64,000 nucleotides of DNA, from positions 318,966-382,965 of the forward strand of contig NZ_CH724156.1 in the NCBI RefSeq assembly GCF_000152625.1, written 5' to 3'. This DNA comes from Roseovarius nubinhibens ISM. Lineage in GTDB: Bacteria > Pseudomonadota > Alphaproteobacteria > Rhodobacterales > Rhodobacteraceae. The notes below the pieces were generated by a model, which worked only from the letters and a program-made list of their open reading frames with translations, had not been told where the DNA came from and did no database searches. Shown here in pieces: positions 38,971 to 54,201 of the stretch (the first letter of the stretch is position 1; each line of letters starts with the position of its first letter). A program made the translations under genes and the position numbers.

Positions 38971-41900
38971 TCAGCTGTCGCGGCTTTCCGGCGTTTCCAC
39001 CAGATTGTCGAACGCATCGCCACCGACCACGTCTTCCTGAACCGGAGCGGCCAGCGCGGCGGCCGCTTCGGCCTCCTCGCGACGCGCTTCGATCACGACA
39101 TTGTCGCGGCCCTGCGCGATGTGACGCATCTCTTGCGTCGCACCACCGGTGCCCGCCGGGATCAACCGGCCAACGATGACGTTCTCTTTCAGACCAACCA
39201 GCTTGTCGCGCTTGCCCTGAACCGAAGCCTCGGTAAGCACGCGGGTCGTTTCCTGGAACGAGGCCGCCGAGATGAAGCTGCGGGTCTGCAGCGACGCCTT
39301 GGTGATCCCGAGCAGGATCGGCTCGCCCTGAGCCGGACGTTTGCCCCGGTCGAGCGCCTTCTGGTTGGCCGCGTCGAACTCGGCCTTGTCCACATGCTCG
39401 CCTTTCAGAAGCGTGGTGTCCCCGCTGTCGAGGATTTCCCACTTCTGGAGCATCTGGCGCACGATCACTTCGATATGCTTGTCGTTGATCTTCACGCCTT
39501 GCAGACGATAGACGTCCTGGACCTCGTCGATCATGTAATCCGCCAGCGCTTCGACACCCATGATGGACAGGATGTCATGCGGCGCCGGGTTGCCGTCCAT
39601 GATGTAGTCACCCTTCTGGACATAGTCACCTTCCTGAACAGGAATGTGCTTGCCCTTGGGCACCATGTACTCGACGGTTTCCATGGTCTCGTCGGCCGGT
39701 TCGATGCTGATCCGACGCTTGTTCTTGTAGTCGCGACCATAGCGAACATAGCCGTCGATTTCCGCGATGATGGCGTGATCCTTGGGGCGACGTGCCTCAA
39801 AGAGTTCGGCCACACGCGGCAGACCACCGGTGATGTCCTTGGTCTTGGCGCCTTCACGCGGAATACGCGCCACGACGTCACCCGCCTTGATCGGATCACC
39901 ATCCTCGATCGAGAGGATCGCATCCACCGACATCGGATAGGTCACCGGGTTGCCCGCCTCGTTGCGGACCGGCTCGCCATCCTCACCCATGACGATGATC
40001 TCAGGCTTGAGCTCATTGCCCTTGGGGGCCGCACGCCAGTCGACCACGATCTTCTGGGTCATACCGGTCGCGTCATCGGTTTCGTCACGCACGGCCACAC
40101 CGGTCACCAGGTCCACGAATTTCGCGGTACCCGACTTCTCGGCGATGATCGGCAGGGTATAGGGATCCCATTCGAAGAGCTTGTCGCCGCGGGACACTTT
40201 CTGCCCTTCGGTGACATGCAGGCGCGAGCCATAGCCGATCTTGTGGCTGGCCAGCTCACGCTCGCCATCGCCCATGATCTTGAGCTTCATGTTCCGCCCC
40301 ATGACCAGCGTCTCACCGAGCGAGTTCTCGAGCGTTGTGGCGCTCTCGAACGCGACCGTGCCTTCCTGGCTTGCTTCCAGGAACGACTGTTGGCCACCCT
40401 GCGCAACGCCCCCGATGTGGAAGGTCCGCATCGTCAGCTGTGTCCCGGGTTCCCCGATCGACTGCGCCGCGATGATGCCCACCGCTTCGCCTTCGTTGAC
40501 CATCGTGCCGCGCGCCAGGTCACGACCATAGCACATGGCGCAGACGCCATCCTCGGCCTCACAGGTGAGCGGGCTGCGGATGCGCGCGGATTGCACCGCG
40601 GCCTCCTCGATCGCATCAGCGGTGAGCTCGTCGATGAGCTGGCCTTCGGCCACGATGACCTCTTCGGTCCCCGGCTTGAGGATATCCTCGGCCGCAACAC
40701 GGCCCAGAACACGCTCGCCAAGGCTCGCCACGACTTCGCCGTCATTGACCGCCGGCTCTGCGGTGATCGCGCGGTCGGTGCCGCAATCATGCTCGCGCAC
40801 GATGCAGTCCTGCGCCACGTCCACCAGACGACGGGTCAGATAGCCCGAGTTCGCGGTTTTCAGAGCCGTATCCGACAGACCTTTCCGCGCCCCGTGGGTC
40901 GAGTTGAAGTATTCAAGAACGGTCAGACCTTCCTTGAAGTTCGAGATGATCGGCGTCTCGATGATGTCGCCATTCGGCTTCGCCATCAGGCCGCGCATCC
41001 CGCCCAGCTGCTTCATCTGCGTGACCGAGCCACGCGCACCGGAGTGGGCCATCATATAGACCGAGTTCGGCTCGAGCTCGACACCGTTCTCGTCGGTTTT
41101 CGACGCCGAGATCGTGCCCATCATGGCTTCGGTGACATGGTCGTTACATTTCGACCATGCATCGACCACCTTGTTGTACTTTTCGCCCTGAGTGATCAGG
41201 CCGTCCATGTACTGCTGTTCAAAGCCTTTGACCTGCTCGCGCGTCTCGTTGACGATGCTCCACTTGTCATCGGGAATGACCATGTCGTCCTTACCGAACG
41301 AAATGCCCGCCTTGAACGCTTCGCGGAACCCCATCGCCATGATCTGGTCACAGAAGATGACCGATTCCTTCTGACCGCAATAGCGGTAGACGGTATCGAT
41401 GACCTGCTGCACTTCTTTCTTGCGCAGCAGACGGTTGACGAGGCTGAACGGTGCCTTGGCGTTCTTCGGCAGAAGCGCGCCCAGACGGACCCGGCCCGGC
41501 GTGGTCTCGATACGGGTGATGAACTCGTTGCCCTCGGCATCGATCTGCGGAACCCGCGCGGTGACCTTGGCGTGCAGATGCACTTCGCCCGCGTCCAGCG
41601 CGTGCTGAACCTCGTCGATCGACGCAAACGACATGCCCTCGCCCTTCATGCCTTCGCGTTGCAGCGAGGCATAATAGAGACCAAGGATCATATCCTGCGA
41701 CGGGACGATGATCGGCGCACCGTTGGCCGGCGACAGAACGTTGTTCGTCGACATCATCAGAACCCGCGCCTCGAGCTGGGCCTCAAGGCTCAGCGGCACG
41801 TGAACGGCCATCTGGTCGCCGTCAAAGTCAGCATTGAAGGCCGAGCAGACCAGCGGGTGCAGCTGGATCGCCTTACCTTCGATCAGCGTGGGTTCGAACG

Positions 41901-43215
41901 CCTGGATACCCAGACGGTGCAGCGTCGGCGCCCGGTTGAGCATGACGGGGTGCTCACGGATCACCTCATCGAGAATATCCCAAACCTCGGGACGTTCCTT
42001 CTCCACCAGCTTCTTCGCCTGTTTCACCGTGCTGCTGAGACCTTTGGCCTCGAGCCGCGAATAGATGAAGGGCTTGAACAGCTCGAGCGCCATTTTCTTC
42101 GGCAGACCGCACTGATGCAGCTTGAGCTCGGGACCGGTCACAATGACCGAACGACCCGAGAAGTCGACGCGCTTACCCAAAAGGTTCTGACGGAAACGAC
42201 CCTGCTTGCCTTTGAGCATGTCCGACAGCGATTTCAGCGGGCGCTTGTTGGCGCCGGTGATCACGCGGCCACGACGGCCGTTGTCGAACAGCGCATCGAC
42301 CGATTCCTGCAGCATCCGCTTTTCGTTGCGCACGATGATATCGGGCGCACGCAGCTCGATCAGCCGCTTGAGACGGTTGTTCCGGTTGATCACCCGGCGA
42401 TACAGGTCGTTGAGGTCGGACGTCGCGAAACGGCCCCCATCCAGCGGCACCAGCGGGCGCAGTTCTGGCGGGATCACCGGAATTACCGTCATCACCATCC
42501 ACTCGGGACGGTTGCCGCTCTCGAGGAAGCTCTCGACCACTTTCAGACGCTTGATGATCTTCTTGGGCTTGAGCTCGCCAGTGGCTTCGGCGAGATCCGC
42601 ACGCAGCTGCTCGGCCTCGGCTTCGAGGTCGATCTGGGCCAGCATGTCACGAATGGCTTCGGCACCGATATTGGCGGTGAACGCATCGGCGCCATAGGCG
42701 TCCTGGGCGTCCATGAACTCTTCTTCCGAGAGCATTTGGCCATAGGTCAGGTCGGTGAGACCCGGCTCGATCACCACATAGTTCTCAAAGTAGAGCACAC
42801 GCTCGAGATCGCGCAGCGTCATGTCCAGCATCAGGCCGATGCGCGACGGCAGCGACTTGAGGAACCAGATATGGGCGCAGGGCGCGGCCAGTTCGATATG
42901 GCCCATACGCTCGCGGCGGACCTTCTGCAGCGTGACTTCCACACCGCATTTCTCGCAGACGACGCCGCGATATTTCATGCGCTTATATTTGCCGCAGAGG
43001 CATTCGTAATCCTTGATCGGGCCAAAGATACGCGCACAGAACAGACCGTCACGCTCGGGCTTGAACGTGCGGTAGTTGATGGTTTCCGGCTTTTTGATCT
43101 CACCGTAGGACCAGCTGAGAATACGCTCAGGGCTGGCCAGGCTCACACGGATTTCATCGAAAACCTGTGCGGGCGCGTTCGGGTTGAACGGGTTGTTTGT
43201 CAGTTCCTGGTTCAT
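38971..43215 (-). CDS. rpoC: RNA polymerase beta' subunit
   Basis: This catalytic subunit of RNA polymerase has 1414 residues. The N-terminal zinc site is C72, C74, C87 and C90 in [20 protein letters not shown]. The active-site magnesium motif [13 protein letters not shown] is intact, followed by the bridge helix and trigger loop with [19 protein letters not shown] second zinc site includes [19 protein letters not shown]. The C-terminus carries a short Ala/Glu-rich tail. It is cotranscribed with rpoB, with two perfect hairpins in the 96-bp gap, and is followed by a bidirectional terminator. Confidence 0.99.
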   Translation of the reverse strand: MNQELTNNPFNPNAPAQVFDEIRVSLASPERILSWSYGEIKKPETINYRTFKPERDGLFCARIFGPIKDYECLCGKYKRMKYRGVVCEKCGVEVTLQKVRRERMGHIELAAPCAHIWFLKSLPSRIGLMLDMTLRDLERVLYFENYVVIEPGLTDLTYGQMLSEEEFMDAQDAYGADAFTANIGAEAIRDMLAQIDLEAEAEQLRADLAEATGELKPKKIIKRLKVVESFLESGNRPEWMVMTVIPVIPPELRPLVPLDGGRFATSDLNDLYRRVINRNNRLKRLIELRAPDIIVRNEKRMLQESVDALFDNGRRGRVITGANKRPLKSLSDMLKGKQGRFRQNLLGKRVDFSGRSVIVTGPELKLHQCGLPKKMALELFKPFIYSRLEAKGLSSTVKQAKKLVEKERPEVWDILDEVIREHPVMLNRAPTLHRLGIQAFEPTLIEGKAIQLHPLVCSAFNADFDGDQMAVHVPLSLEAQLEARVLMMSTNNVLSPANGAPIIVPSQDMILGLYYASLQREGMKGEGMSFASIDEVQHALDAGEVHLHAKVTARVPQIDAEGNEFITRIETTPGRVRLGALLPKNAKAPFSLVNRLLRKKEVQQVIDTVYRYCGQKESVIFCDQIMAMGFREAFKAGISFGKDDMVIPDDKWSIVNETREQVKGFEQQYMDGLITQGEKYNKVVDAWSKCNDHVTEAMMGTISASKTDENGVELEPNSVYMMAHSGARGSVTQMKQLGGMRGLMAKPNGDIIETPIISNFKEGLTVLEYFNSTHGARKGLSDTALKTANSGYLTRRLVDVAQDCIVREHDCGTDRAITAEPAVNDGEVVASLGERVLGRVAAEDILKPGTEEVIVAEGQLIDELTADAIEEAAVQSARIRSPLTCEAEDGVCAMCYGRDLARGTMVNEGEAVGIIAAQSIGEPGTQLTMRTFHIGGVAQGGQQSFLEASQEGTVAFESATTLENSLGETLVMGRNMKLKIMGDGERELASHKIGYGSRLHVTEGQKVSRGDKLFEWDPYTLPIIAEKSGTAKFVDLVTGVAVRDETDDATGMTQKIVVDWRAAPKGNELKPEIIVMGEDGEPVRNEAGNPVTYPMSVDAILSIEDGDPIKAGDVVARIPREGAKTKDITGGLPRVAELFEARRPKDHAIIAEIDGYVRYGRDYKNKRRISIEPADETMETVEYMVPKGKHIPVQEGDYVQKGDYIMDGNPAPHDILSIMGVEALADYMIDEVQDVYRLQGVKINDKHIEVIVRQMLQKWEILDSGDTTLLKGEHVDKAEFDAANQKALDRGKRPAQGEPILLGITKASLQTRSFISAASFQETTRVLTEASVQGKRDKLVGLKENVIVGRLIPAGTGGATQEMRHIAQGRDNVVIEARREEAEAAAALAAPVQEDVVGGDAFDNLVETPESRDS

Positions 43216-43252
43216 TTTGATGTCCTCAAATTTCGTGCGGTGGGTCGGCGTG

Positions 43253-43303
43253 GGCCCGGTTTCTTGGGCAAGAAACCGGGCCGGAAACTTTGCAAGTTTC
43301 CGG
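43253..43303 (-). promoter_or_regulatory. Twin perfect hairpins between rpoB and rpoC
   Basis: A 13-bp perfect stem (43253-43265 with 43270-43282, ggcccggtttctt / aagaaaccgggcc, 4-base loop) abuts a 10-bp perfect stem (43281-43290 with 43294-43303, ccggaaactt / aagtttccgg, 3-base loop). Neither is followed by a T-run, so they are more likely RNA processing, stability or pausing elements in the rpoBC message. Confidence 0.65.
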
Positions 43304-43311
43304 TGGCGCCG

Positions 43312-47448
<4,137 letters not shown>

Positions 47449-47584
47449 ATGTCTGGTCACCTTTCATTTCTCGCTGGGTGCAGCTGCCGTCGGGCCCCGG
47501 CACCACACCCATCAGAGACAACGGGTTCGATCTATTCCCGGCGCGTGTCCCACCACGTGCCTCCCGATCGAAGAACCTCGTCTT

Positions 47585-47614
47585 AGAGAACCCCCGCCCC
47601 GGCAGGGGCTCTCT
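47585..47614 (-). promoter_or_regulatory. Hairpin in the rplL-rpoB intercistronic region
   Basis: A 10-bp stem with one wobble pair (agagaacccc at 47585-47594 with ggggctctct at 47605-47614) lies in the 238-bp gap. There is no T-run. In E. coli this gap carries an attenuator and an RNase III site, so a similar role is plausible here. Confidence 0.4.
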
Positions 47615-47686
47615 GAGACAGGTTCGGCTGAGCCCGGAAAACCGGACCCAGCCTTTAGAAATCGTTGCGGGTCACCCCGGCGCCGA

Positions 47687-48067
47687 TTACTTGAGTTCCA
47701 CCTCGGCGCCAGCTGCTTCCAGCTTGCCTTTGATGTCCTCGGCTTCGTCTTTCGAGACTTGCTCTTTGACGGCTTTGCCGCCAGCTTCGACGAGCTCTTT
47801 GGCTTCTTTGAGGCCCAGGCCGGTGATGGCGCGGACTTCTTTGATCACGTTGATTTTCGACGCACCGGCCGATTTCAGGATCACGTCGAATTCGGTTTGC
47901 TCTTCAGCAGCTGCGCCACCGGCGTCGCCGCCAGCTGCGGCAACCATCACAGCGCCGCCAGCAGCGGGCTCGATGCCGTATTCGTCTTTCAGGATGGTTT
48001 TCAGTTCTTGTGCTTCGAGAAGCGTCAGACCAACGATCTCTTCAGCGAGTTTTTTCAGATCAGCCAT
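47687..48067 (-). CDS. rplL: 50S ribosomal protein L7/L12
   Basis: L7/L12 is the stalk protein that recruits translation GTPases. The 126-residue product has the N-terminal dimerisation domain ([20 protein letters not shown]), an Ala/Gly-rich hinge ([19 protein letters not shown]), and the C-terminal domain with [20 protein letters not shown] and [20 protein letters not shown]. Normal length. It lies between rplJ and rpoB. Confidence 0.98.
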   Translation of the reverse strand: MADLKKLAEEIVGLTLLEAQELKTILKDEYGIEPAAGGAVMVAAAGGDAGGAAAEEQTEFDVILKSAGASKINVIKEVRAITGLGLKEAKELVEAGGKAVKEQVSKDEAEDIKGKLEAAGAEVELK

Positions 48068-48140
48068 TGTATCAGCTCTTTCCGTTTACAGATTGTGTTC
48101 CAACGTCAGGGGTTACCCTACGCAGGCCATGTCAGTTGCC

Positions 48141-48659
48141 TTAGGCGGCTTCCGCCTTTTCCTCGATAGTCGAGAGGATGCTCGCGATGTTCGAAGCAGG
48201 GGCGCCAATCGCACCGGCAATGTTCGAAGCAGGCGCGGCGATGCAGCCAACGATCGAAGCAATAAGCTCCTCACGCGACGGCATTTTCGACACGGCTTCA
48301 ACACCAGCCCGGTCCAGAGCGTTCTCACCCATAGCCCCGCCAAGGATTTCAAACTTCTTGTTGTCCTTGGCGAAACCTTCGGCGACCTTGGCTGCTGCCA
48401 CGGGGTCTTCCGAAAAGGTCAGAACGGTCATGCCCGAAAGATAGTCAGCAATGCTTGCGCAGGGCTTTCCGTCAAGGGCGATCTTGGCGAGCCTGTTCTT
48501 GGCGACACGAACGGATGCTTCGGCTTCGCGCGCGCGCGACCGGAGATCCTGCATCTCGGCAACTGTCAGGCCTTCGTAATGTGCTACCACTACGACGCCA
48601 GAGCTTTCGAAGATCTGGCCGAGTTCCTCGACCACTTTCTCTTTCTGGGCTCTATCCAC
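48141..48659 (-). CDS. rplJ: 50S ribosomal protein L10
   Basis: L10 anchors the L7/L12 stalk on 23S rRNA and in E. coli represses its own operon by binding the leader. The 172-residue product begins [20 protein letters not shown] and has [20 protein letters not shown] and [20 protein letters not shown]. The C-terminal helix that binds L7/L12 dimers includes [18 protein letters not shown]. It is preceded by a leader of about 310 nt. Confidence 0.98.
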   Translation of the reverse strand: MDRAQKEKVVEELGQIFESSGVVVVAHYEGLTVAEMQDLRSRAREAEASVRVAKNRLAKIALDGKPCASIADYLSGMTVLTFSEDPVAAAKVAEGFAKDNKKFEILGGAMGENALDRAGVEAVSKMPSREELIASIVGCIAAPASNIAGAIGAPASNIASILSTIEEKAEAA

Positions 48660-48676
48660 AGTTTCACTCCAATTAT

Positions 48677-48720
48677 GGGGGTTGCCCCCCGGCTCAGTTC
48701 CACCGGACGCAAACGTCCGG
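48677..48720 (-). promoter_or_regulatory. Hairpins in the rplJ leader
   Basis: A perfect 7-bp stem ccggacg/cgtccgg with a 4-base loop (48703-48720) and a gggg/cccc dyad (48677-48690) lie in the last 60 bases before rplJ. The predicted 310-nt leader is long enough for L10-type autoregulation. I cannot confirm the kink-turn fold by eye. The rest of the 430-bp rplA-rplJ gap shows only the promoter and the hairpin after rplA. Confidence 0.4.
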
Positions 48721-48975
48721 CAATCATGTCCGATTTACGGGGCATCGCCAATTCGCCCGAGGATAACCCCGGCCAATCTTGTCGTTTCCCGTCTCTGGCA
48801 GGAGATTAAGGGCCGAGGCCCACCCACCGTCTTGGACGAATCATCAGGCTGCCACGCAACACGCGGCAACCCGACGAATTGTGCATCTAGTCGTATTTAT
48901 CCCGAATGTGAAGGGGCAAACCGGAATGCAGGCAAAAATCCTGGTTCTCCGCCACGCTCTGGCGGGCTCTGGCAT

Positions 48976-49003
48976 AAAATAGGGGCGCGTCAGCCCAAAA
49001 CAA
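48976..49003 (-). promoter_or_regulatory. Putative promoter of rplJ-rplL-rpoB-rpoC
   Basis: Minus-strand -35 TTGTTT (48998-49003) and -10 TATTTT (48976-48981) with a 16-bp spacer. TTGTTTTGG occurs twice just here (48995-49003 and 49009-49017), so the -35 box is duplicated. Confidence 0.45.
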
Positions 49004-49043
49004 GGGCCAAAACAAGCGCCCAGAACATGCCCCTTAAACGCAA

Positions 49044-49067
49044 CAGGCCCCCGTCTCCGGGGGCCTG
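49044..49067 (-). terminator. Hairpin after rplA
   Basis: A perfect 10-bp stem caggcccccg (49044-49053) with cgggggcctg (49058-49067) lies 23 bp past the rplA stop. It is followed on the minus strand by TTGCGTTTAAG, a weak T-run, so termination may be partial. Confidence 0.55.
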
Positions 49068-49089
49068 CGCAAATCACCTGAAGATCAGA

Positions 49090-49788
49090 TCACTCGGTCG
49101 CGGCGGTGGCCACGTCGATGGTGACGCCCGGACCCATGGTCGAGGTCAGCGAGATCTTCTTCATATAGGCACCCTTGGCGCCCGACGGCTTGGCCTTGGC
49201 CACCGCGTTGATGAAGGCGCGCACGTTCTCGACGAGCTTGGCTTCGTCAAAGGACGCTTTGCCAACGCCGGCATGCACAACACCGGCTTTCTCGGCCTTG
49301 AACTGCACTTCACCGCCCTTGGCGCCTTTGACAGCCTGCGCGACATCCATGGTCACGGTGCCGACCTTGGGGTTCGGCATCAGGTTGCGGGGGCCGAGAA
49401 CCTTACCCAGACGGCCGACGATCGGCATCATGTCCGGGGTGGCAATGCAGCGATCAAAGTCGATCGTGCCGTTTTGCACGGTTTCCATCAGGTCTTCGGC
49501 ACCAACGATATCGGCACCGGCTTCCTTGGCTTCGTCCGCTTTCGCGCCACGGGCAAAGACCGCCACGCGGACGTCTTTACCAGTGCCGTTCGGCAGGCCG
49601 ATCACGCCGCGGACCATCTGGTCTGCGTGGCGCGGGTCAACACCGAGGTTGACAGCGATCTCGATGGTTTCGTCGAACTTGGCTTTGGCATTGGCCTTGA
49701 CCAGTGCAACCGCCTCTTCGACGCTCAGGTTTTCTTTGCCGGCGAATGCTTCGCGTGCGGCGCGTGCGCGTTTACCCAGTTTTGCCAT
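49090..49788 (-). CDS. rplA: 50S ribosomal protein L1
   Basis: L1 forms the mobile stalk at the E site and in E. coli represses the rplK-rplA message. The 232-residue product contains [20 protein letters not shown] and [20 protein letters not shown], and the signature [20 protein letters not shown] with [20 protein letters not shown]. Normal length. It starts 1 bp after rplK ends. Confidence 0.98.
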   Translation of the reverse strand: MAKLGKRARAAREAFAGKENLSVEEAVALVKANAKAKFDETIEIAVNLGVDPRHADQMVRGVIGLPNGTGKDVRVAVFARGAKADEAKEAGADIVGAEDLMETVQNGTIDFDRCIATPDMMPIVGRLGKVLGPRNLMPNPKVGTVTMDVAQAVKGAKGGEVQFKAEKAGVVHAGVGKASFDEAKLVENVRAFINAVAKAKPSGAKGAYMKKISLTSTMGPGVTIDVATAATE

Positions 49789-49789
49789 C

Positions 49790-50215
49790 TTACTTCACCT
49801 CGATGCCCATGGAACGCGCGCTGCCCTGAATGATCTTCATGGCGGCTTCGACGTCGTTTGCGTTCAGGTCTTTCCACTTGGCTTCTGCGATTTCGCGCAG
49901 CTGCTTGGCGGTGACGCTTGCCACGGTTTCACGACCGGGGGTCTTCGCACCCGATTTGATCTTGGCGGCTTTTCTCAGGTAGTAGGACGCGGGCGGCGTC
50001 TTGATGTCCATTTCAAAGGACTTGTCCTGATAATAGGTGATCACGGTCGGGCACGGCGCACCGGGCTCCATGTCCTGCGTCTTGGCGTTGAACGCCTTGC
50101 AGAATTCCATGATGTTGATGCCGCGCTGACCCAGTGCGGGGCCGACGGGGGGCGACGGGTTCGCCTGACCGGCGGGCACTTGCAGCTTCATCTTGCCTGC
50201 GAGCTTCTTGGCCAT
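49790..50215 (-). CDS. rplK: 50S ribosomal protein L11
   Basis: L11 is at the GTPase-associated centre and is needed for RelA activation. The start at 50215 ([20 protein letters not shown]) gives the usual 141 residues; the upstream in-frame stretch is not L11-like. The Pro-rich hinge [18 protein letters not shown] and C-terminal RNA-binding domain with [20 protein letters not shown] and [10 protein letters not shown] are present. It lies 158 bp downstream of nusG and has a possible promoter of its own. Confidence 0.98.
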   Translation of the reverse strand: MAKKLAGKMKLQVPAGQANPSPPVGPALGQRGINIMEFCKAFNAKTQDMEPGAPCPTVITYYQDKSFEMDIKTPPASYYLRKAAKIKSGAKTPGRETVASVTAKQLREIAEAKWKDLNANDVEAAMKIIQGSARSMGIEVK

Positions 50216-50305
50216 TGGCCTTCTCCTTTTCAACTCCCTCAGGGCGCGCCCCTCGGGATCTTGCGTTGTGTGGTTCGGTCCGGCGGCCGCGGCCCCCTCG
50301 CCTCC

Positions 50306-50334
50306 CACATGAAACCTCGGGACCTATGGCCCAA
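50306..50334 (-). promoter_or_regulatory. Possible promoter of rplK-rplA
   Basis: Minus-strand -35 TTGGGC (50329-50334) and -10 CATGTG (50306-50311) with a 17-bp spacer. It is weaker than the others but of the same style as the secE and tuf2 promoters (-10 TATGTG). Confidence 0.3.
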
Positions 50335-50373
50335 GGGCTGCCCGCCGCGAAACCCGCGATGGGCCTACCGAGA

Positions 50374-50907
50374 TCAGCCCTGTTTGGCGACCTGGGTAAA
50401 TTCCAGCTCGACCGGGGTTTCCCGGCCAAAGATCGACACCGTGACCTTGAGGCGCTGATTGTCGTCATCCACCTCTTCGACCATGCCGTCAAAGCCCTCG
50501 AAGGGCCCGTCGTTGACCTTGACCTTCTCGCCCACTTCAAAGTGGATGAGCGTCCGCGGCGTTTCTTCGCCTTCCTGAACGCGGTTGAGGATCGCATTGA
50601 CCTCGGCATCGCGCATCGGCATCGGACGGCCCTGCGGCCCAAGAAAGCCGGTAACGCGGTTGATCGAGTTGATCAGGTGATAGCCCTGATCCGACATTTC
50701 CATATGCACCAGCACATAGCCGGGCATGAAACGGCGCTCTGTGGTCACTTTCTTGCCACGGCGCACCTCAATCACCTCTTCGGTGGGCACCAGAACCTCG
50801 TCAATCTCATCCTCGAGCGCCTGCTCGGTGACGGACTGCCTGATCTGCTCGGCGATTTTCTTTTCAAAATTCGAGAGCACGCTCACCGAATACCACCGCT
50901 TTGCCAT
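50374..50907 (-). CDS. nusG: Transcription antitermination factor NusG
   Basis: NusG joins RNA polymerase to Rho or to the ribosome through S10. The start at 50907 ([20 protein letters not shown]) gives 177 residues. The NGN domain includes [20 protein letters not shown] and [20 protein letters not shown]. The C-terminal KOW domain has [20 protein letters not shown]. Normal for the family. It follows secE by 191 bp, as in most proteobacteria. Confidence 0.98.
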   Translation of the reverse strand: MAKRWYSVSVLSNFEKKIAEQIRQSVTEQALEDEIDEVLVPTEEVIEVRRGKKVTTERRFMPGYVLVHMEMSDQGYHLINSINRVTGFLGPQGRPMPMRDAEVNAILNRVQEGEETPRTLIHFEVGEKVKVNDGPFEGFDGMVEEVDDDNQRLKVTVSIFGRETPVELEFTQVAKQG

Positions 50908-51098
50908 CGACCAACTTCCTCGGATCATCCGGCGCCAAGGCCAGACCTTAATTTCATTCAACAAGGGCGGCTGACCCGCCCTTCCGACACCATAAATCGA
51001 CGCGCAGCTCGAATCGCCGCGCGCCAGTGTCAGGGATAAAGCGCGGCTTACCGCCCCTGCCCTGCAATTTCAAGTGCGCGCGAGGAAATTCAGCCTGC

Positions 51099-51296
51099 TT
51101 AGCCGAAGAGCCCCAGCACCGAGGTCAGCCCGGTGCGGATGCCCAGATCCACCAAGGCAAAGAAAATCGCCGTCAAAGTGGCCATGATGAATACCATCAC
51201 CGTGGTCAGGAATACCTCGCGGCGCGTCGGCCAAACAACCTTGGCGACTTCCGAGCGGACTTGCTGAATGAATTGGAACGGATTGGTACGGGCCAT
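51099..51296 (-). CDS. secE: Preprotein translocase subunit SecE
   Basis: SecE clamps the SecY channel in the inner membrane. This is the short 65-residue form, with an amphipathic helix FQFIQQVRSEVAKVVWPTRR carrying the conserved VxWPTRxE motif, and one membrane segment (VFLTTVMVFIMATLTAIFFA). The leader from the putative promoter is only about 27 nt. nusG follows downstream. Confidence 0.97.
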   Translation of the reverse strand: MARTNPFQFIQQVRSEVAKVVWPTRREVFLTTVMVFIMATLTAIFFALVDLGIRTGLTSVLGLFG

Positions 51297-51329
51297 TTGC
51301 GATCACGTCTTCCCTATTTGCTTGGCTCG

Positions 51330-51358
51330 CACATACTGGGGCGGGCCGCGCTTTTCAA
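51330..51358 (-). promoter_or_regulatory. Putative promoter of secE-nusG
   Basis: Minus-strand -35 TTGAAA (51353-51358) and -10 TATGTG (51330-51335) with a 17-bp spacer, immediately before secE. Confidence 0.6.
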
Positions 51359-51499
51359 GGGCTGATGCCGGGGATCCGCTGTGGGGGCTCTAGAGGGCAC
51401 CTCCACAGGGCACCATGACAGGGCATCACGCCAAGGCTTGAGGCCCGGCGCAGCCATTGGCACGCCGGACCCTACTCCCCCACCACGGCAAACGCGCCC

Positions 51500-52375
51500 T
51501 CAGGAGGGCGCGCGCGTCAGTTTTTCAAACGGATCAGGCAGATCGCCCACATCTTCCGGGTCAAGCGCCGCCGCGCTGAAATCCGGCAGCGCCAGACGTT
51601 CGGCCCAGCTGCTCGGCAGCCGGTCAAGCCAGCCATCGACCCGCTCGGCCAGACGATCCATGCGCCGCCGCATGAGCTCGGCCCGGTCCGGACGCCGCGC
51701 CTTGAGCCAGCGATAAAGCCGCCCAAAGGCCTCGTGAAAGCTGCCCTTGCCGACAATCGCCACGAACATCACAAAGCCCCAGACCGCCAGCGCCAGCCAG
51801 AGCACCAGAAACATTGGCCATACCAGAAGCAGCAGGGCAAACCCCGCATAGGCCAACGGCCGCAGCCAACGCGGCTGACGATCATCGCGCGGCTCTGCGC
51901 CGCTGCGAAGCTTCAACGTTTTGAACCGGCTGAGCGAGAACCGCGCCCGCGCCCGAGTGGTCGTCGGAGCCGCGACAGCCTCTGCGCGGGCCTTGCGTGG
52001 TGCTGCGCTCTTCACTGGGGTCTTCTCTGGGCTCTTCACAGCGCTCTTAACCGGGCCCGCCGCGACCGGCGTCGCGCGCTTGCGCAGACGACCCGCCAGC
52101 GAACCGGCCAGCGATCCAGCCAGCGACCCGCCCTGCCCGGCGCTATCTTCCGCCTCCGCAGCCGGGGCCAGTTCCGGAAATACTTTACCGACCCGTTTTT
52201 GACGACGACGCTTCAATTGCTCCTGCTGATCCTCGGTGAGGATCGCGCGGATAATCGCATCGGTTTCTTCATCTGAAATAACTTGGCCCGGGCTCTCGAG
52301 AGGATCGAGACGCAGACCAGGGCGCAGCGCCAGCTTGCTCAGCTCGCTTGCCTGCAGGTCATGAGATAGCGCCAT
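51500..52375 (-). CDS. Membrane protein of unknown function
   Basis: I do not recognise this 291-residue protein. The N-terminal 60 residues are mostly polar and helical (SDEETDAIIRAILTEDQQEQ). Then come two low-complexity stretches: GSLAGSLAGSLAG (about residues 82-94) and a Lys/Ser/Pro stretch of the form KSAVKSPEKTPVKSAAP. Around residues 175-205 is a strongly hydrophobic, Trp-rich hairpin (LAYAGFALLLLVWPMFLVLW and LALAVWGFVMFVAIVG), probably two membrane helices. The C-terminus is charged and helical (RPDRAELMRRRMDRLAERVD). It lies between tRNA-Trp and secE on the same strand. A role in secretion is only guessed from position. Confidence 0.75.
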   Translation of the reverse strand: MALSHDLQASELSKLALRPGLRLDPLESPGQVISDEETDAIIRAILTEDQQEQLKRRRQKRVGKVFPELAPAAEAEDSAGQGGSLAGSLAGSLAGRLRKRATPVAAGPVKSAVKSPEKTPVKSAAPRKARAEAVAAPTTTRARARFSLSRFKTLKLRSGAEPRDDRQPRWLRPLAYAGFALLLLVWPMFLVLWLALAVWGFVMFVAIVGKGSFHEAFGRLYRWLKARRPDRAELMRRRMDRLAERVDGWLDRLPSSWAERLALPDFSAAALDPEDVGDLPDPFEKLTRAPS

Positions 52376-52606
52376 GGCAGCACAAATTCCTATATAAGCG
52401 CCCCCACGCTTCCCACACGGAATCCCCCCGGACCCCGCGCGATTGAAGCCATGCTACGGCACGATTTAGGCAAAATTGTGGCAAACGCGACGAAATTTAG
52501 ATGCGCGTGACGGGATTTTGGCGAAACCATCCTGAGACTGTGGCCAGCGCAAATGCGCCCTGCACCCGAAGCCGGGCCGGTCAAAAGATCGTTAAGTCTG
52601 AGGAAA

Positions 52607-52682
52607 TGGCAGGGGCACCAGGGCTCGAACCCGGGACCTACGGTTTTGGAGACCGTCGCTCTACCAACTGAGCTATACCCCT
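52607..52682 (-). tRNA. tRNA-Trp (anticodon CCA)
   Basis: This 76-nt minus-strand gene has all arms. The acceptor stem is AGGGGTA paired with TGCCCCT (one G-T pair). The D arm is GCTC with loop AGTTGGTA, the anticodon loop is CTCCAAA (anticodon CCA), and the T arm has GGTTCGAGCC-type sequence. The discriminator is G, as tRNA-Trp requires, and the 3' CCA is encoded. The order tuf, tRNA-Trp, secE, nusG is widely conserved. Confidence 0.96.
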
Positions 52683-52694
52683 ACTGCGCGACAG

Positions 52695-52723
52695 CGTTTA
52701 CGAAACGGGCCCGCGCTTTGCAA
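52695..52723 (-). promoter_or_regulatory. Putative promoter of tRNA-Trp
   Basis: Minus-strand -35 TTGCAA (52718-52723) and -10 TAAACG (52695-52700) with a 17-bp spacer. The predicted start is about 6 bases before the mature tRNA 5' end. Confidence 0.6.
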
Positions 52724-52795
52724 GACAGAATCCACCGCTTTCGATGACTTCTTTCCCGTGCTGCGCGATTTTTCGCAGCCCATCCGGACCACAGT

Positions 52796-52840
52796 CGCGA
52801 TACCGTCGCTTTACCGACGTGTTACCGACAGGCCATTTTA
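52796..52840 (+). repeat. Interspersed intergenic repeat, copy B (TACCGACG units)
   Basis: gtcgctttaccgacgtg followed by ttaccgacaggccatttta (within 52805-52840) matches copy A at 25266-25312 over most of its length. It directly adjoins the terminator after tuf2. Confidence 0.6.
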
Positions 52841-52843
52841 CAC

Positions 52844-52871
52844 GAAAAAAGCGCCCCCGCAGGGGCGCTTT
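52844..52871 (-). terminator. Rho-independent terminator after tuf copy 2
   Basis: A 10-bp stem aaagcgcccc (52848-52857) with ggggcgcttt (52862-52871) and a 4-base loop is followed on the minus strand by a run of T and CGTG. It lies 28 bp past the tuf2 stop. Confidence 0.85.
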
Positions 52872-52899
52872 CCAAATCTCAGGCGATAAATCCCTGAAA

Positions 52900-54075
<1,176 letters not shown>

Positions 54076-54133
54076 ATTCCGGGCGCCTTGTCAGTTGGGG
54101 GGCCATCCTGACCCAGTTACACTTTCCGCGCGG

Positions 54134-54162
54134 CACATATTGCGTTGCAGTCGGAAAATCAA
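54134..54162 (-). promoter_or_regulatory. Putative promoter of tuf copy 2
   Basis: Minus-strand -35 TTGATT (54157-54162) and -10 TATGTG (54134-54139) with a 17-bp spacer. The predicted leader is about 52 nt. Confidence 0.6.
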
Positions 54163-54201
54163 GCGGTTCCTTGCCCTCTCGGGGCGACAGATTGCGGGGG
54201 A

